Notes: generated by a model from the letters alone, not told the origin. 64,000 bases of DNA from Certhia americana (GCA_018697195.1 JAGMWU010000044.1:429012-493011), one strand, 5' to 3'; counted from the first letter of the stretch, positions 23,501-36,632 are shown. Program-made: numbers and translations.

Positions 23501-24979
23501 AAATAAACCGGAGGATCGTCTGTTCTTCCTTCATGAGGAAATTCTATTTAGGGATGTTAGATATAAGGATCACTTTTGTGTTTTAAAGGAAAAATGGCAT
23601 TGTTGCAGACAAATAGATTCCCCCTCTTTGAGAGCAGCAGCTTTTGTGGATCTCTCTTTTCTCAGAAAAATTATATATATGGTAAACATCCCATCAGGTC
23701 TAATAACACCTTCAAAAATATTTTTAAAATATTAAAATATTTTTTATATATGAAAAGCATTTTAAAATTATTTTAAAAAATAATATTCCAAACTTTACTT
23801 GCCAAACCAACTATTTCAAATTTTAGCTAGAACTTTTGAGCTCAACTGCCATTTCCTAAGAATTTTATTTTAAAAGCAGCTCTCACTGAAACACTTGGAA
23901 ACAAAAAAATACCTTCTTCCTCCACCCCAAAGTTTGCATTAAATTTTTCTTTTATCTCTTATATTATAATTTATAGTTACATTATTTATAAATTTTCAGT
24001 CTTCCACTTTGACTTTTTTATTAGAGAAGGAGAAAAAAAACTGATATTTTGTCCGTGGGAGTTTTTTGGTTAAATTCTGGCTTTATTGACATGGTAAGAA
24101 TGGGGTGTTTTGATTGCTTTTGCACAGCAAAATGTTAATAATACTATTTTTTTTCTCCAAGATTTTATGTCTCACCATTCTTAATGGAAAAAAAGCCATG
24201 CAAGTGGAAATAATTGTGCTTTACCTGCCAATTTATGAAGCCACAATTGGGAAAAATTAGGAAGATTTGATTGAATTCCAAGGGCTGTGTCCAATAACCA
24301 CCTTTGTGGTGATGTCTGTACCATACAAGTCCCAAAAATCAGAATATGCCCCAGCATTTACAACTTTGAACACCTTCTGTGTGTATTTTTCAATTAAATG
24401 GTGAGAGATGGGAATTTGGAAATTGAGTCTCGAGTGTTTTTGACCAAGGAAAACTGAGGTAATGGAGAAATTTGCCTGAAATTTTAGTTAATTGTCTTTC
24501 ACATCCAATGTATTTTTTCAGAAAGAGGGTAAAACGAATTGACAGGACCACAAGAAATGTCAGTGTGAAAACATGCTGCCTCTTCTTTTAGTATAGGAAA
24601 AGTGTTGTGTGAGCCTTCAGAAAGGAGAATAATAAAGTTATTTTTCAATTAGCATTGGATTGAGAAAACTGGGAATTTGCTGCATCCTTATGTTTACATA
24701 AGTCACCAGAACCTAAATTTTGAGCGCAACGGATGTTGCAGGCAGAAAATAAAAGAAATTAAAGCAAATAATGGAAAAAAAATCAAAGGGTTTAAAGAGG
24801 TCTCCTAAGTATGAATTCCTTCTGTGATTTTAAGTATTGAAGAAAATTTTAATAATAATAAGGGAAAGTTATTACTTTAAATAAGGAAAATAATTGTTAT
24901 TACTAATTTTTTAAGTATTTCACAGTTCCTTAACAAGGAATGGAATTTTTTTTTTTGTTGAAATTCTTTAATTTTTCCC

Positions 24980-25340
24980 CACTTTGCAAGGCTCTGGGAA
25001 GGATCCTGGGAGGGAACCTCACACAATTCCTATTTGTGCTCATTTTAATTTCCATGATAAATCCAGTGTCTTTTGTTCTGCATTAACCCGGTCGGAGTGG
25101 CTGTTTGGGAATAAATTCTCTGGTCAAACATGGCAACTGTTTAACACCCTCTATGATTTAAGCCAGGAAATGAAGTGATGTCTTTGTAAATTGCAGAGAC
25201 ATTTTCATAAGGAAATGCAATTACCCAGACTAGAAACTGGCCAGAATATCACATTAAAATCGCTGCGTGTGCAGAAAGTTCTCAGTTGGCTTTTTTATCT
25301 CGGAGGGAGCTGAGGAATGTTGTAGAAATTCACCTTCACA
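24980..25340. promoter_or_regulatory. Unique island, candidate conserved element
   Basis: Repeat-free sequence with CATTAACCCGGTCGGAGTGG and AAGGAAATGCAATTACCC near 25210. It ends just before a CR1 copy. Function is inferred only. Confidence 0.25.
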
Positions 25341-25536
25341 ATGGATTGCTTCTGGGATCCTCATGTTTGTGATGCCTCACACTATGAATTAGTGAATTAA
25401 AGGAATTAATAGTGAGTTAAAATAGATTTGCCATTTTGCTGAACTGTTTCTTCCTGTGCTTGGGCTGGGCTTGGGCTTGTTTTGAGGCTGTGCTCTGAAC
25501 ATGACTAAATATTGAGCATTCTTAAAGCATCTTAGA

Positions 25537-25860
25537 ATCATGGAATGGGTTAGGTTGGATGGGACCTTAAAGATAATCCAATTCCAACTCTCATCCATGG
25601 GCAGGGACCCCTCCCACTGTCCCAGGCTGCTCCAGCCCCAATGTCCAACCTGGCCTGGGACACTGCCAGGGATCCAGGGACAGCCACAGCTGCTCTGGGC
25701 ATCCTGTGCCAGGGCCTGCCCACCCTCACAGGGAACAATTCCTGCCCCAAATCCCACCCAGCCCTGCCCTTTGGCACTGGGAAGCCATTCCCTGGGACCT
25801 GTCAATCCCCTGGAAATAATCTCTCTCCATCTTTTGTGTCATCTCCTTCAGATCCTGGAT
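25537..25860 (-). mobile_element. CR1 LINE 3' part
   Basis: It starts at the antisense tail ATCATGGAATGGGTTAGGTT and fades near 25860. Confidence 0.88.
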
Positions 25861-25979
25861 TTCTGTCTAACAGAACTCTGATATATTTTTTTAATCAAAT
25901 ATATCTGCAAAAATTCCCCAAAAAAACCCAAATCCCTCCTTCCCTGGTAGGAGATAAGGAGGTTGCACAGTCAATAATA

Positions 25980-26485
25980 AAGCCCTTGGGAATTGTCGCT
26001 CTCCACCTTTCCTGGGGCTCCTTCAGGCCCTGCAAGGCCACCCTGAGCTCAGCCCAAAGCTTCTCCTGTGCAGCTGAACAATGCCAGCTGTGCCAGCCTT
26101 TCCTGCCAGCAGAGCTGCTCCATCCTCTGCTCATCCTGCTGCCTCCTCTGGGCTCTCTGCAGCAGCTCCAGCTCCTCCCTGTGCTGGGATCAGGGCTGGG
26201 GCAGCTCTGCAGGTGGGGGCTCACCTGAGGGGGCTCAGGGGATCAATCCCCTCCTCACTTTGGGGTTCAGGGCTGGGGCAGGTCCACCTCTCACCCACAG
26301 CACCCCCAAATCCTTCCCCCAGGGCTGCTCCATCTCTCCTGCCTGCCTGGGCTGATCCCAGGGTCAGGATTTGGTTTTGTTGAACCTCAGTGTCATTGAA
26401 CTGGGCTGAAATCTCTGCTGCAAGTGGCATCACCACAGCCTGCAGGGCTCTGAGTGTTCCCAAGTCTCCCTGCATCCCTGCCCTG
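25980..26485 (-). mobile_element. CR1 LINE, internal and 3' region
   Basis: It contains the block matching 1500-1740 in reverse, then ORF2-end sequence with GTTGAACCTCAGTGTCATTG. It lies ~120 bp from the preceding CR1 and may be part of the same insertion interrupted by unique sequence. Confidence 0.88.
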
Positions 26486-28264
26486 TTTTACCTCACGCAA
26501 GAAGGGCTGGATCTGCCTTTGATCAGTATGTTTATAATTTTTATTGTAGCCTGAAGATTCTCCTCTTACCATGTTATGATAAATATATTTCACTGCATTC
26601 TGGTAAATCTTCTGTTTCTTAAATCTTGGCACTGGAGTTCTGTTTCCTAATGAAATCTCTTTCATTCCCATTTGTCCCATGTTCACTTTTGGCTTCAAGT
26701 CAAGAAAGGTTATGAATTGAAAAGATTACTGACTAGATGGGAAAAAAATGAAATAAATTATTCTAAACAGGACAAGTTTTTGCTTTTAAGATTAAAAATC
26801 GAAACAAACTCCTAAACTCTCCTCACATCTCCCCTGGAAACGCCCTCCCTTACTGTAACTTTGTGGTCTTGATGATATTCACAGAGAAGCTGATTTAGTG
26901 AATAAAGAAGTTCTTTAAGTTTGCAGTTTTGGAACATGACCAGTGTGTCTGAACCCAGGTTTCAAATTTTACTGGCATTTTGTTGGCAAACTAATTTTTT
27001 GGAGTCCTTTCTTATTTGGGTATGTTTCCTGACACCTCTGCCTGTATGGTACTGCGTTTTAAAATCCTCTTTTTCTTTCTGTTTTTCAAGAGGAAAAGCC
27101 TATAAACATAGACAAAGGACTAATTATAAAACATCAGGTATAAAAATAGAGAGACAAGAAAATTACCAGCTGAAAAATACAGCAAGCAGGGGGGGAAAAA
27201 AATGAGGATTTCATGGTAGAGTTCTCTGCAGCAGGCCCTGATTCTCAAAGCAGTTCCACCAGCAAAGCATGAACCATTCCCAAGCCATAATGCCATAATT
27301 TAAATCAAGCATGAGCACATGGGTGGTAAGAAAGAGGTGATTTAGTCTTCTCTTCTCTCCCCCTGGCATCTTTTGCTGTTGTTTCCCCTTTGCCAACAGC
27401 AGCTTTCATTTGTAGAGAGCTTTGAGGCAGCTGAGAAACAGCTCAGGTGGCTTTGCCCTGCTCACAGCCCTCCTCCAATCCTTCTTTTGCCCTGAAACTG
27501 AATTATTATTGCCTGCTGCAGGATTTACCCACCCAGCCAAAGGATCTGTGAGCTCCTAACCCACGTCATTCCTGCAGGAGAATATTCGTTGCTGGAAACC
27601 TCCTGTCTGGTTCAGGACAATCTTCTTTTTGTAGCGTTTTTTGAGGTAACAAGGACCCAGCTGTGCTTTTTTAGCTTTCCCTGTGGCTGGGATATTGTAA
27701 TCCCTTTAATGCTTTTTTTCACTGGTGCAGACTTTGGTGTATTCCAGGAGTTCAAGGAGAATTTGACATTAAATGGCCCTTTCTGTGCTAACTTTGCTGT
27801 GGGGAAACCCACTAGAAAGTGAGAGGAGCAATGAGTTTTTGCATTAGAACAGAAGAGTGCATTCATGTCACGGGGTATTCTGGTGAATGTTTTTTCTTGC
27901 TGGATTTAGGCACAGTTTTAAGTGAGATTTCTGTCGTTTAGATCAGCCTGAGTTGGATTAACAGCTGAGGTGTTCCTGTCTAACCTGGGGGGGGGGTTCG
28001 ATCTTCTGAGAGCACCTGGTTGTGTATAAAATGCCTGATGGAATAAAATGTTCCTTATGGAAAGTGGGAGAGGGAGAAATGTAAATATTTAGGCTGGTAA
28101 GAGAGTGTGAAAATGGCTTTAGGATCCTGCCTGGGAGATGGGATTCCACTGGGGCTAAATCACTGATTTAAGAGTTACAATGGCTAATTTCTGACTGATT
28201 TCAGCCAAACCTAAATGTCTGCTGGAAACACCAGACAGGCCAAGTTTCTGTGTGTTTTCTGGAG

Positions 28265-29370
28265 TCAAGAATCACTCAGAATCCCTGGAGGTCTCTGGTC
28301 CAACCTCCTTCTTTTAAGCAGGGTCAGCAATAAATTCTGACCAGCTTGATCAAGGCTTTTTGCAGTCAGATTTGGAAAATCTCCACCTCCTATTCCAGTG
28401 TTTAGTTATCCCCCCAAGTTCTGTGTTATTCACAGGCTGGCTGAATGTGTGTGCCATTTCCTCCTTCCCTTCACCTCTTATTAAAGATATTAGGATATTA
28501 ACTAGGACAAGTCTTGGACAAACCCCTGGGGATCTGCAGCCCACAGCTGGAGTACAAACCTGCATTTTCAATCCCAGAATCCAGACACTTTCTGCTCAAT
28601 GGCTTGACTTGGATCCAGGGATGCTGGAAAGAACAGCTTGGAGGTGTTTTCCTTCTTCATCTGGATCTACCCTCATGTCCTGGGCCATGAGGATGGGAGA
28701 CCTGGATGTGCCCTCAGCACTCTCAGATCCATCCCATCTGCTCTCACCGACTTGATTGAGCCAAGGTTTCTCAAGAAATTTAGGAGATCAATCATTTTCT
28801 ACTGTTGGTGTTTCCTCTTCTCCCTGAACTCCATGTAAAGTCCTGGAAGACTTTGTTGGTGAAGACCTGGGCAAAGAATTCCTTGAGTAGCTCAGCCTTA
28901 GGTGTATCCACTGTGGTTTAGCTTCAGTCAGCTGAGAGTTCACATTTTCCTTTTTTTTTTTAATCACATTCCAGTAAAAATTTTTTTTGCTGTTGCCATT
29001 TTTCCCCCCAGTCTCTATTATAATTGAACTTCCCTTCCTCTGGACGATATTTCTGCCTTTCTCCTTTGTAGTATTCCTCCTTGATCCCATCTTTTTTTTC
29101 TACATTCTTTTACACTCTGGGGTTCCCTTTTTAGCCAAAGCAGACTCTGTTCACGTCCTTATTTTCCTCAGGATTATGACAGGGTTATTTTGGGTGGGGA
29201 AGTTGTTAAAGTCCAGATCTTTTGAGCTCCTCTGCCCTTCAGAGGTGCCACCCATGACATCCCATCTACCAGGTGCCCAAATAAACTGAATCCAGGATTT
29301 GTTCACCCTCAGGACTTTCCCACATTTCCTGATTTGGTGGCTTTTACCAGACTCCCAACATTGTGTCATT
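28265..29370 (-). mobile_element. Old CR1 LINE copy, ~1.1 kb, degraded
   Basis: On the minus strand this matches the CR1 3' half of an older subfamily: antisense blocks include GGTCCAACCTCCTTCTTTTA, CAAACCCCTGGGGATC and GAAGACCTGGGCAAAGAATT. Frames are broken by stops and A/T runs (e.g. 28951-28992). The right boundary is uncertain. Confidence 0.7.
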
Positions 29371-29424
29371 GCCAGAAACTGCTGCTCTGGGGTCAGTAAC
29401 AATGAACATTTATTTTATATTTGA

Positions 29425-29690
29425 TAGAATCAGAATGGTTTGGCTTGGAAGAGACATCAAAGGTTGCCCAATTCCATCCCCTGCCATGGGCAGGGACACC
29501 TTCCACTGTCCCAGGCTGCTCCAACCTGCCCTTGGACACTTCCAGGGATCCAAGGGCAGCCACAGCTGCTCTGGGAATTCTTTCCAGGGCCTCCCCACCC
29601 TCCCAGGGAAGGATTTTTTTCCCAATATCTAATCCAAACCTACTCTCATTCATGGTGTCTTCTCCTCTAACTGTGGCCCACCAACTGGAA
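29425..29690 (-). mobile_element. CR1 LINE 3' part
   Basis: It runs from antisense tail ATCAGAATGGTTTGGCTTGG through CTGCCATGGGCAGGGACACC. Confidence 0.9.
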
Positions 29691-29740
29691 TAATTCTAGA
29701 ATTCTTAGATTTGACTAAAATCAAAAGGGTTTTGATGTTT

Positions 29741-29803
29741 TTTTTGGTTTGGGTTTTTTTGGGTTGTTTTGTTTTGTTTTTTTTTTTTTTTTTTGTTTTT
29801 TTG
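29741..29803. repeat. T-rich run with G interruptions
   Basis: T tracts of 6 to 16 bases separated by single or double G bases, just past a CR1 copy. Confidence 0.85.
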
Positions 29804-31289
29804 GTGTTGCTTTTGAAACATTCTCTAAACAACCTATTTGAGAGTGAGATTTTCAGGCAAGGAGCTTGAAGGGAAGGGACAAATCTGGCCATAACTCTTG
29901 TACCCAGGTATTTGAACATCTGGAATGCACTGCTGGCTGTGGTAATGCCTCTGCAATACTATAGCACAGCAGGATGCTTTAATGAGAGTTTCAACCCTAA
30001 ACCCACAACATCAATGAAATTTATAGTTGTTAAACGTAGTTTTGGGGGGTTTCAGTTACCATTTTGTGTTCATGTAGGATGAAAAGTCGTCGTGTTGGCA
30101 GACCAGAGTCCTCCTTACACTTGGAGTTTCTAGAAAATAATTAAATATTGTTTATTACTCTTGACAGCACTCGTAGTATGCACTCCAGGGTGGGGAGGGG
30201 GGTATTTATATAAAAAACTGTGCTAGAACCTCTCTCTTACTATTTCAGCTGCTTTAGTATTCTTGAATGCCAAAAGTGCCTTACTCACATTTTGGAAAAT
30301 GCCACAAAAATGTTCCAAAAAAAAGAAAAATTTACATAAAATTCCAGTGTCATCTTCTATGATCATATAGATGCCATCTGATATTCTTCCTGATGGGTAA
30401 ATTTATCTTCGGATGTTTCATGTTTCCATAATCTTGTATCTCATTGTGGTCTTTGGAATTAATACACAGAGCAAGATTGTTGAAGAGCACCAAAAAAAAA
30501 AAAAAAAGAATGGAGAATTTCTTGAAGGGAAAAATTTCAGGGGGGAAAATGTGGTGAGCACTGTGATTAAGCCACTCTGCAGAAAAACGAAATTGTTAAG
30601 TCTGCAACTGATTAAGTTGAAAGAAAAGAAGGGAAGTCAATATGTAAAAAAGTGCACGTACAGTTAATCTTACTGGTAAGGAAAATCCAAGTTGTTTCTC
30701 TCAGAAAAGGAAAAAAACCCACCAAACTAACAGGCACACACCATGTCCAGAGCTCTGGAGTTGGGGGAAGGCAGGCAGGAGGCTGTGTGGAGATTTTTAT
30801 TATCATTGGCTTCATGTTAATTCCAGCACAATCTCAGGAAGCAGTAAAAATCAATCTGTGTGTCTCTTGCTGCATCAGTCTGGGAATTAACAACTTCCCC
30901 ATGTTGTGTCCTTTAAAAGAATTTCTTCATGACCCTTAAAAGTCCAACCTCAGCCTCTCCATGTAATAAGTTGGTACCTGCTGCCAAGTCTCCAAGAGCT
31001 GCATCATCTCATCTCCTAATTGTATCTCTTTGGTGAAGAAGCCTGTGTTTTGCATTCCTAATTAGCTTTTTTTCTTGCTCTGTTTATTTTCCTCCCCTCA
31101 TGGCAGCACATGATTTTTACCTTTTTTTAGTATTTAAAGACAGATATGTGAATGGAGAAGCAACAGAAATCAGTGTGTTTCAACAAAGCCTGTAATCTCT
31201 TCCTAGCTGTGGGTCCAAGTTTAAATTAGATTTTGATGTTGCAAAAGCGTGGACTTGGTGTTGTAACCAGGCTGCTCTGAGAAGACAGG

Positions 31290-31725
31290 GATGAAACCTC
31301 CTGAGCCTTGGGGGATTTTCCCCCTGGGGGGCTGGAGCATGTCCAGGGAAGGGAAGGAGTTGGAAAATACATCCTGGGAGGAGCAGCTGAGCTGGGAAAG
31401 GGGCTCAGCCTGGAGCAAAGGAGGCTCAGGGGGGACCTCAGTGCTCCCCACAACTCCCTGCCAGGAGGGACAGGGACAGGAGGAGAGGAAATGGCCTCAA
31501 ATGGCTCCAGGACAGGCTCAGGGTGGAGATTGGGAAAGAAAATTTGCCTGTCAGAGTGGTCAGGCCTTGGGCTGAGCTGCCCAGGGAGCTTTGGAGTGCC
31601 TGGAATTGTCCCAGAGCAGTCTGGCTGTGGCCCTTGGGGACAGGGTTTGGGGAGGTGCTGCTGGGGCTGGGGTGGCACTGGAGGATCCTGAGGGGCTCTT
31701 CCCACCTCCATGATTCTGTGATTTA
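31290..31725 (+). mobile_element. CR1 LINE 3' part
   Basis: It contains GGAGCAAAGGAGGCTCAGGG, then GAGGAAATGGCCTCAAATGG and the block shared with 19070-19600. Confidence 0.9.
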
Positions 31726-31934
31726 GTGCAAGAGGTAAAATTTACTGCTCAGGGTGGTAGATAGGTGGGTCTGCTCTCAGGATGTGATCCACAGTGTCCA
31801 GAGGAGACAATTATCAAGGTGTGTTCCATGGAAGGTGACTGGCAGAGAGATTTTCTGGCTGTTGGCCTTTGATGGCATCTCCCTGACTCAGGAACAATGT
31901 GGGGAAACATTGTGGGGCCTGGTACAGCTCCTGC

Positions 31935-32025
31935 TGCTTTGTGTGTCCCTGCCCATGGCCGGGGGTGGCACTGGATGATCTTCAAGGTCCCTCCCAACCC
32001 AAGCCATTCCAGGACTCTGTGATTT
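31935..32025 (+). mobile_element. CR1 LINE 3' tail
   Basis: It ends CTCCCAACCCAAGCCATTCC with the usual GTGATTTG tail. Confidence 0.85.
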
Positions 32026-32097
32026 GGAATTAGCAGAGGCATTTGCAATCCAGACTTTGCTTGGGCTTTCCAATAACCTCATCATCATGAAAGTAGA

Positions 32098-32335
32098 ATG
32101 ATAGAATCCCAGAATGACACAATCACCAGGCTGGAAGAGACCTCCAAGATCACCAAGTCCAACCCATGCCCTCACACCTCAATTTAACCATGGCACCGAG
32201 TGTCACACCCAGTCTTTTTATAAACCATCTTTTTATGGTGACTCCACCACCTCCCCAGGCAGACCATTCCACTGCTTTATCACTCTTTCCATAAAAAATT
32301 TATTCCTGACATCCAGTCTAAATCAAGTTAGGGAT
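32098..32335 (-). mobile_element. CR1 LINE 3' end
   Basis: It contains GGAAGAGACCTCCAAGATCA and CCACCACCTCCCCAGGCAGA in antisense orientation. Confidence 0.85.
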
Positions 32336-33509
32336 TCGGAAGATCTGAGATCTCTGGGTTTCTTGCTTTTTGGTGCTGCCACAGTTGCTGATGTCCCTGT
32401 GTGTGGAGCAGGAGCAGTGGATGGGTCCTCATCTTGTCACCAGCATTGTCTGTGGGACACTCGCAGCTCCTCCTTGCTACTCTGACACTTCCTCAATTGC
32501 AGAGCTGGAAACAGCTCCCAGACCCATCTGAAATCCAGGGGAAATCACTGGGAATGGTACTTTTGGCTCTGATTTGGGCTGCCCTTACCCCTGAGACAAG
32601 ATTGCTTTTATAGGAATGAACAACATCACAGTGGTGCCTGTGGGAGAAGCAGATTTGTGGGCTACACATCACTTTTTGGGCTTACCTCACAGGCAACATC
32701 TTGAATATGTTTTATCTCTTAAATAACCCTTCCTGAAAAAGTGAAATGGAGGAGGATTGTGGTACAGTTCAGATCTGTTTAAAAGTGGCTTGAACAAAGT
32801 TCTCACAGTAGGGTTTTTTCTTCTTTTCTTTTTCTTTTTCTTTTTTTTTTTTAAGTGTAGCATTGACTCATTTGGTGGTGTTAAAGTGCACTTTCTACTT
32901 ATCCCCAGAGGAAAGTTACTATTCTTTTAAGTGAAACTATTTTAAAAGCAGAACACAAGCCTAAAATAAGCCAGTGTTCTCTAGAGCTCTCAGAAGGTGT
33001 AGATTTATTTACTGTAGTTAAATCATAATTAGTTCTCAGGGGATAGTGTATCTTTTAAACTGCTTTATTGCCACCATATTGGTTTTCTAAATAATCAGAA
33101 ACTGCTGCTCTTATATTTTGTAGTATGAACAAAAATTCCCTGTAAGTAGAAACAAATGTTTAGAATTGCTGGTTGTCACTTGCTGAAGATAGGGACACCA
33201 AAAAAATGAGCACTTGAGGAAAAAAAGTGAAGAAATACAAAACCTGTGTTATCAGAACTTAAATGAACTATGGCTCTGATTTATTTCAGCCTAACAGATA
33301 AAAAATAACATTTTACATTCTCGTTTTTCAGCCAATCATTTTTTAATATTCTAATGGGTTTGGATCGGGACTAAATGTTAACTGAAAAAACGGTGGTGCA
33401 ACGTTAACATAAAATATTACCTGATATTTAAGCCTTGATTTTCATGAATGTAGCTTAGTGTTACAGCTGATAAGCATGTGGGGTTTTTGGTTTTTCCCCT
33501 AATTGGCAG

Positions 33510-33577
33510 GTTAATGTTCGAGTTGCCTGAGGAGATGGGTTTAATAGCAGTGGCTGTTCGACAAACACAAGGGAAAG
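33510..33577 (+). CDS. HLCS: HLCS coding exon (start of the retained biotin ligase domain)
   Basis: This exon belongs to holocarboxylase synthetase, which makes biotinyl-AMP and attaches biotin to the lysine of acetyl-CoA, pyruvate, propionyl-CoA and methylcrotonyl-CoA carboxylases in cytosol and mitochondria. The 68-bp exon is preceded by a pyrimidine stretch ending TTGGCAG and followed by the strong donor GTGAGT. It reads LMFELPEEMGL...RQTQGK, matching the vertebrate sequence just before the nucleotide-binding loop. One base completes a split glycine codon from an upstream exon outside the window, and the final G begins the glycine finished in the next exon. The exon carrying the preceding residues was not found in the 33.5 kb to the left, so that intron is at least that long. 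Identity is secure because the five exons join in frame. Confidence 0.93.
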
Positions 33578-34662
33578 GTGAGTAAATTTCCTTTTTTTTA
33601 TTAATAAATGTGTATTAAATACACAAAATAGGACATTTTAAGATGCATTATGAACATTTTTGATAATATAATCCATAGATTGAGCCTGTCCTCTTCTCCT
33701 CCCGCTCAAACTGTGGATTCAAACTGAAAACCCAGAAGTTAATAAGAGACCAAAGTAAACATTTTCAGGATGTTTGGTGGCTTTTGCAGAAATGATTTAG
33801 TGGTCTCCTGGTTCCTGCCAAAAAAGTTTCGCCAGTCACGAAAACTGCCATCACTACACTCAGTGTAACACAAGTCAGAGCTCCAAATGAAAACTGAAAC
33901 TGGCTTAACTGGAACAAGACTGGGGCTTGACTTGCTCTGAGATTGAGGCTGCAGGACCTGCCTGGGCAGATAAATGTAAGCAAGTCGTGTTTCTTGCCCA
34001 GAAAAATGCTGGCACTTCTTTAAAAGCCACATTTATTCTACTGGAAGAGCAGAGTGTGTGGCCCAGGAAGCTTTTCCGAGCGCAAATCCATGAAAAGATG
34101 ATTCCCTGCCTTTCAGCACAGGGTGGTTCAGAGTTTGGATGCATTTCTGGGAGCACACAGGGCATCTTCACAAATACTGCTCCGTTTGAACAGAGCAGGA
34201 TGTTTTGAAATGGGTCTATTAGCAGAGATCAGGACAATCCTGGAAGCAGGGGGCTTAGGACATGCTAGGAAATTGAGTAGCAGCTTGTACTTCAAAACTT
34301 CAGAACAGAATTATGGAATGGCCTAAGCGGGAAGGAACCTTAAAGATGATCTTGTTCCACCCCCTGGCACACCTTGCACAAAACCAGGTTGTTCAGAGCC
34401 CCATTCAACCTGGCCTTGAACACTTGCAGGGATGGGAATATTAAAAAAAATCCTGTTTTTTTGAAGAAAAAGCTTTGCACTTTAACCCTTTTTCTTTCAA
34501 AATTAGTTTGGAAGCTCCATGAAAGGACGTTTGGTACATCCATCTCAGATGGATGCCTTTGAATCTTTCTCTGTAGTTGTTATCTACATTCACAAAGTGA
34601 TCTTTTTTTATAAATATTTTAGTCTTGAGTTGAAGTTAACCCTTCTTCCTCTCCCTGCCCAG
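33578..34662 (+). other. HLCS: HLCS intron, 1.1 kb
   Basis: It is bounded by GTGAGT and a pyrimidine-rich CAG. It contains one CR1 remnant (34308-34440) and otherwise unique AT-rich sequence. No exon is seen inside. Confidence 0.85.
34308..34440 (-). mobile_element. CR1 LINE 3' tail in HLCS intron
   Basis: It contains AACCTTAAAGATGATCTTGT and CAACCTGGCCTTGAACACTT. Confidence 0.88.
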
Positions 34663-34823
34663 GTCGTGGTGGAAATGTTTGGCTCAGTCCCATGGGCTGT
34701 GCCCTGTCCACTCTGCACATCTCCATCCCTCTGCATTCCAACCTAGGCCAGAGAATTCCTTTTATCCAACACCTGGTGTCCTTGGCAGTGGTAGAGGCAG
34801 TCAGATCCATACCAGGATATGAG
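34663..34823 (+). CDS. HLCS: HLCS coding exon with the biotinyl-AMP binding loop
   Basis: This 161-bp exon follows a polypyrimidine tract ending CTGCCCAG and has donor GAG|GTACAT. It finishes a split Gly codon, then reads [19 protein letters not shown] and later [19 protein letters not shown] and RSIPGYE. The GRGGN segment is the loop that closes over biotinyl-5'-AMP and corresponds to the GRGRRG loop of bacterial BirA. Human disease positions R508, G518 and V550, as I recall the numbering, have the same residue here. The equivalent of V547 is leucine, a conservative difference. The exon ends in phase 0, matching the next exon, which starts with a whole Asp codon. Confidence 0.95.
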
Positions 34824-36013
34824 GTACATCCTTCGAATTCATCCCAAAATTCCTGGTTCCATTTCCATGAAATTTTGATTTTAGCTGTGTCTTTTCTGGG
34901 TAGAGTGGCTGAATGCATGCATAACTCAGTTCTTCAGCACTAAGGAGAACCTAAACTTAACTTTCCTAATGTTTGATTATTGATATGTTTGAAGAAATCC
35001 AATATCCCTAGGATGAATATTCTTTTACTGAGCTGATCAAATGCACAACACTCATTTCACTGTTAATCTTATGAAACTTAAGCCTCGATCCTCAGCAGTA
35101 AAGAAAAAGCCAATTCTGTTTGCCCAACAACAGAGTTGATTTGTTTTGATTCTGAAGGAGAATAAGGAGGAGGGAAAAATGAATAAAACCGACAAATCCT
35201 TTTCTGCTTTTTTGTTGGTGCTGTTTCAGTGGTCACTTTATCCCTTTTAAAGGATTTTTCCAACCCTTGTTTAAGGTTGAAAACTGATTTCTAAAGCAAG
35301 AACTGAGGAGAATTGCTCTCGAGAGGGAATCAAGTGTCCTGTCATCAGTATTAAAATGAAGAACCAGTCTTCTTTATCACCTCATATATCTCCTTTTTAA
35401 TGTTACCATTTCCTAATATTTGCTAACTATAAAACTTTGGTATTTTACAGAAGTAGTTAACTAAAGCATATGTTTCCTATATTACAGAAAATCAATGACT
35501 TATACACATTTACACATGAACTTTATTATAGTGGCACCCAGTAGCTTTGCTGGAGTTTAGGGTCTGTCAGCCTTTCTATTAAAACCTTCTAAATTCAGTG
35601 CTTCATAACCTGACTGGAAAAACAAAATGCTTCAGGCTAAAATGTGCAATATAAAATATTTGGCTGGAGTGGATAATTTGACCACTAAGAAACGAAGGGA
35701 CAAGAGTTAGTTTTATAAAATAATAAATAAATAAAATATGGGGATGACTGGGGAAGGAGCTGATTTATGAATGGAGGTGGTTTTGCTTCTGTGGGCCTGC
35801 CCTGGTGTACTGTGGCATTTTTTAATTCTATTCCATTCAAGAGGAAGAAGGTGACTGAAGTACCAAATATTGATGTAAAAAATGTGGATTAATAATGTGT
35901 GAACTGTACTGAGCATTTGGATAGTAAAGAGCTTTCTGTGACCGGGACAGATCTGCTGAACCTGAGGGGATGCTAGCTCTTGGAAGGGGGGCAAAACAGA
36001 GTTAAGGGTCTAG

Positions 36014-36055
36014 ACTCAAATAACTTACTCAAATAACTCTTACTCAAATAACTTA
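36014..36055. repeat. Short tandem repeat, three copies of ACTCAAATAACTT
   Basis: Three copies of a 13-base unit lie head to tail; the middle one has two extra bases. Confidence 0.9.
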
Positions 36056-36189
36056 AAGAAAATTCAAAAATTTATCAAAACCTCTGAGCTTGAATTCCCC
36101 CTTTAGATTCAAGTACTGCAAGGCTTTTCTTGATGCCCATGTCATGCCAACTGCAGCAGCCACGAACACTGGGTTAATCTTCAGATGAT

Positions 36190-36632
36190 CCATGGAATAA
36201 TCATGGAGTGGTTTGGGTTGGAAGGGCTCTGAAAGATCATTCCAACCCCTGCCATGGGCAGGGACCCCTCCCACTGTCCCAGACTGCTCCAGCCCCAATG
36301 TCCAACCTGGCCTGGGACACTGCCAGGGATCCAGGGGCAGACACAGCTGCTCTGGGATTTTCAGCCCAGCCTCTCTCAGGGAACAATTCCTGCCCAATCT
36401 CCCACCCAGCCCTACCCTCTGGCACTGGGAAGCCATTCCCTGTGTCCTATCCCTGCATCCCTTGGGAATTGTCTCTCTCCACCTTTCCTGGGGCTCCTTC
36501 AGGCCCTGCAAGGCCACCCTGAGCTCAGCCCAAAGCTTCTCCTGTGCAGCTGAACAATGCCAGCTGTGCCAGCCTTTCCTGCCAGCAGAGCTGCTCCATC
36601 CTCTGCTCATCCTGCTGCCTCCTCTGGGCTGG
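36190..36632 (-). mobile_element. CR1 LINE 3' part in HLCS intron
   Basis: It is the same subfamily as 37930-38455 but inverted, 1.3 kb away in the same intron; the antisense tail begins at GGAGTGGTTTGGGTTGGAAG. Confidence 0.92.

Larger units (their letters stand above)
1..33509 (+). other. HLCS: Large HLCS intron (partial), upstream of the window's first HLCS exon
   Basis: No splice-flanked coding exon is recognisable in these 33.5 kb. The first in-window HLCS exon needs an upstream exon ending GG|GT that is not identified, so this is treated as intron. It holds CR1 fragments, homopolymer and simple repeats, and several repeat-free islands listed separately. The long A/T-rich stretches at 2020-4070, 8200-10190, 11630-13940, 16380-18200, 20000-21700, 23500-24970 and 26700-28260 show nothing I can name beyond occasional homopolymers. 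Confidence 0.7.
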
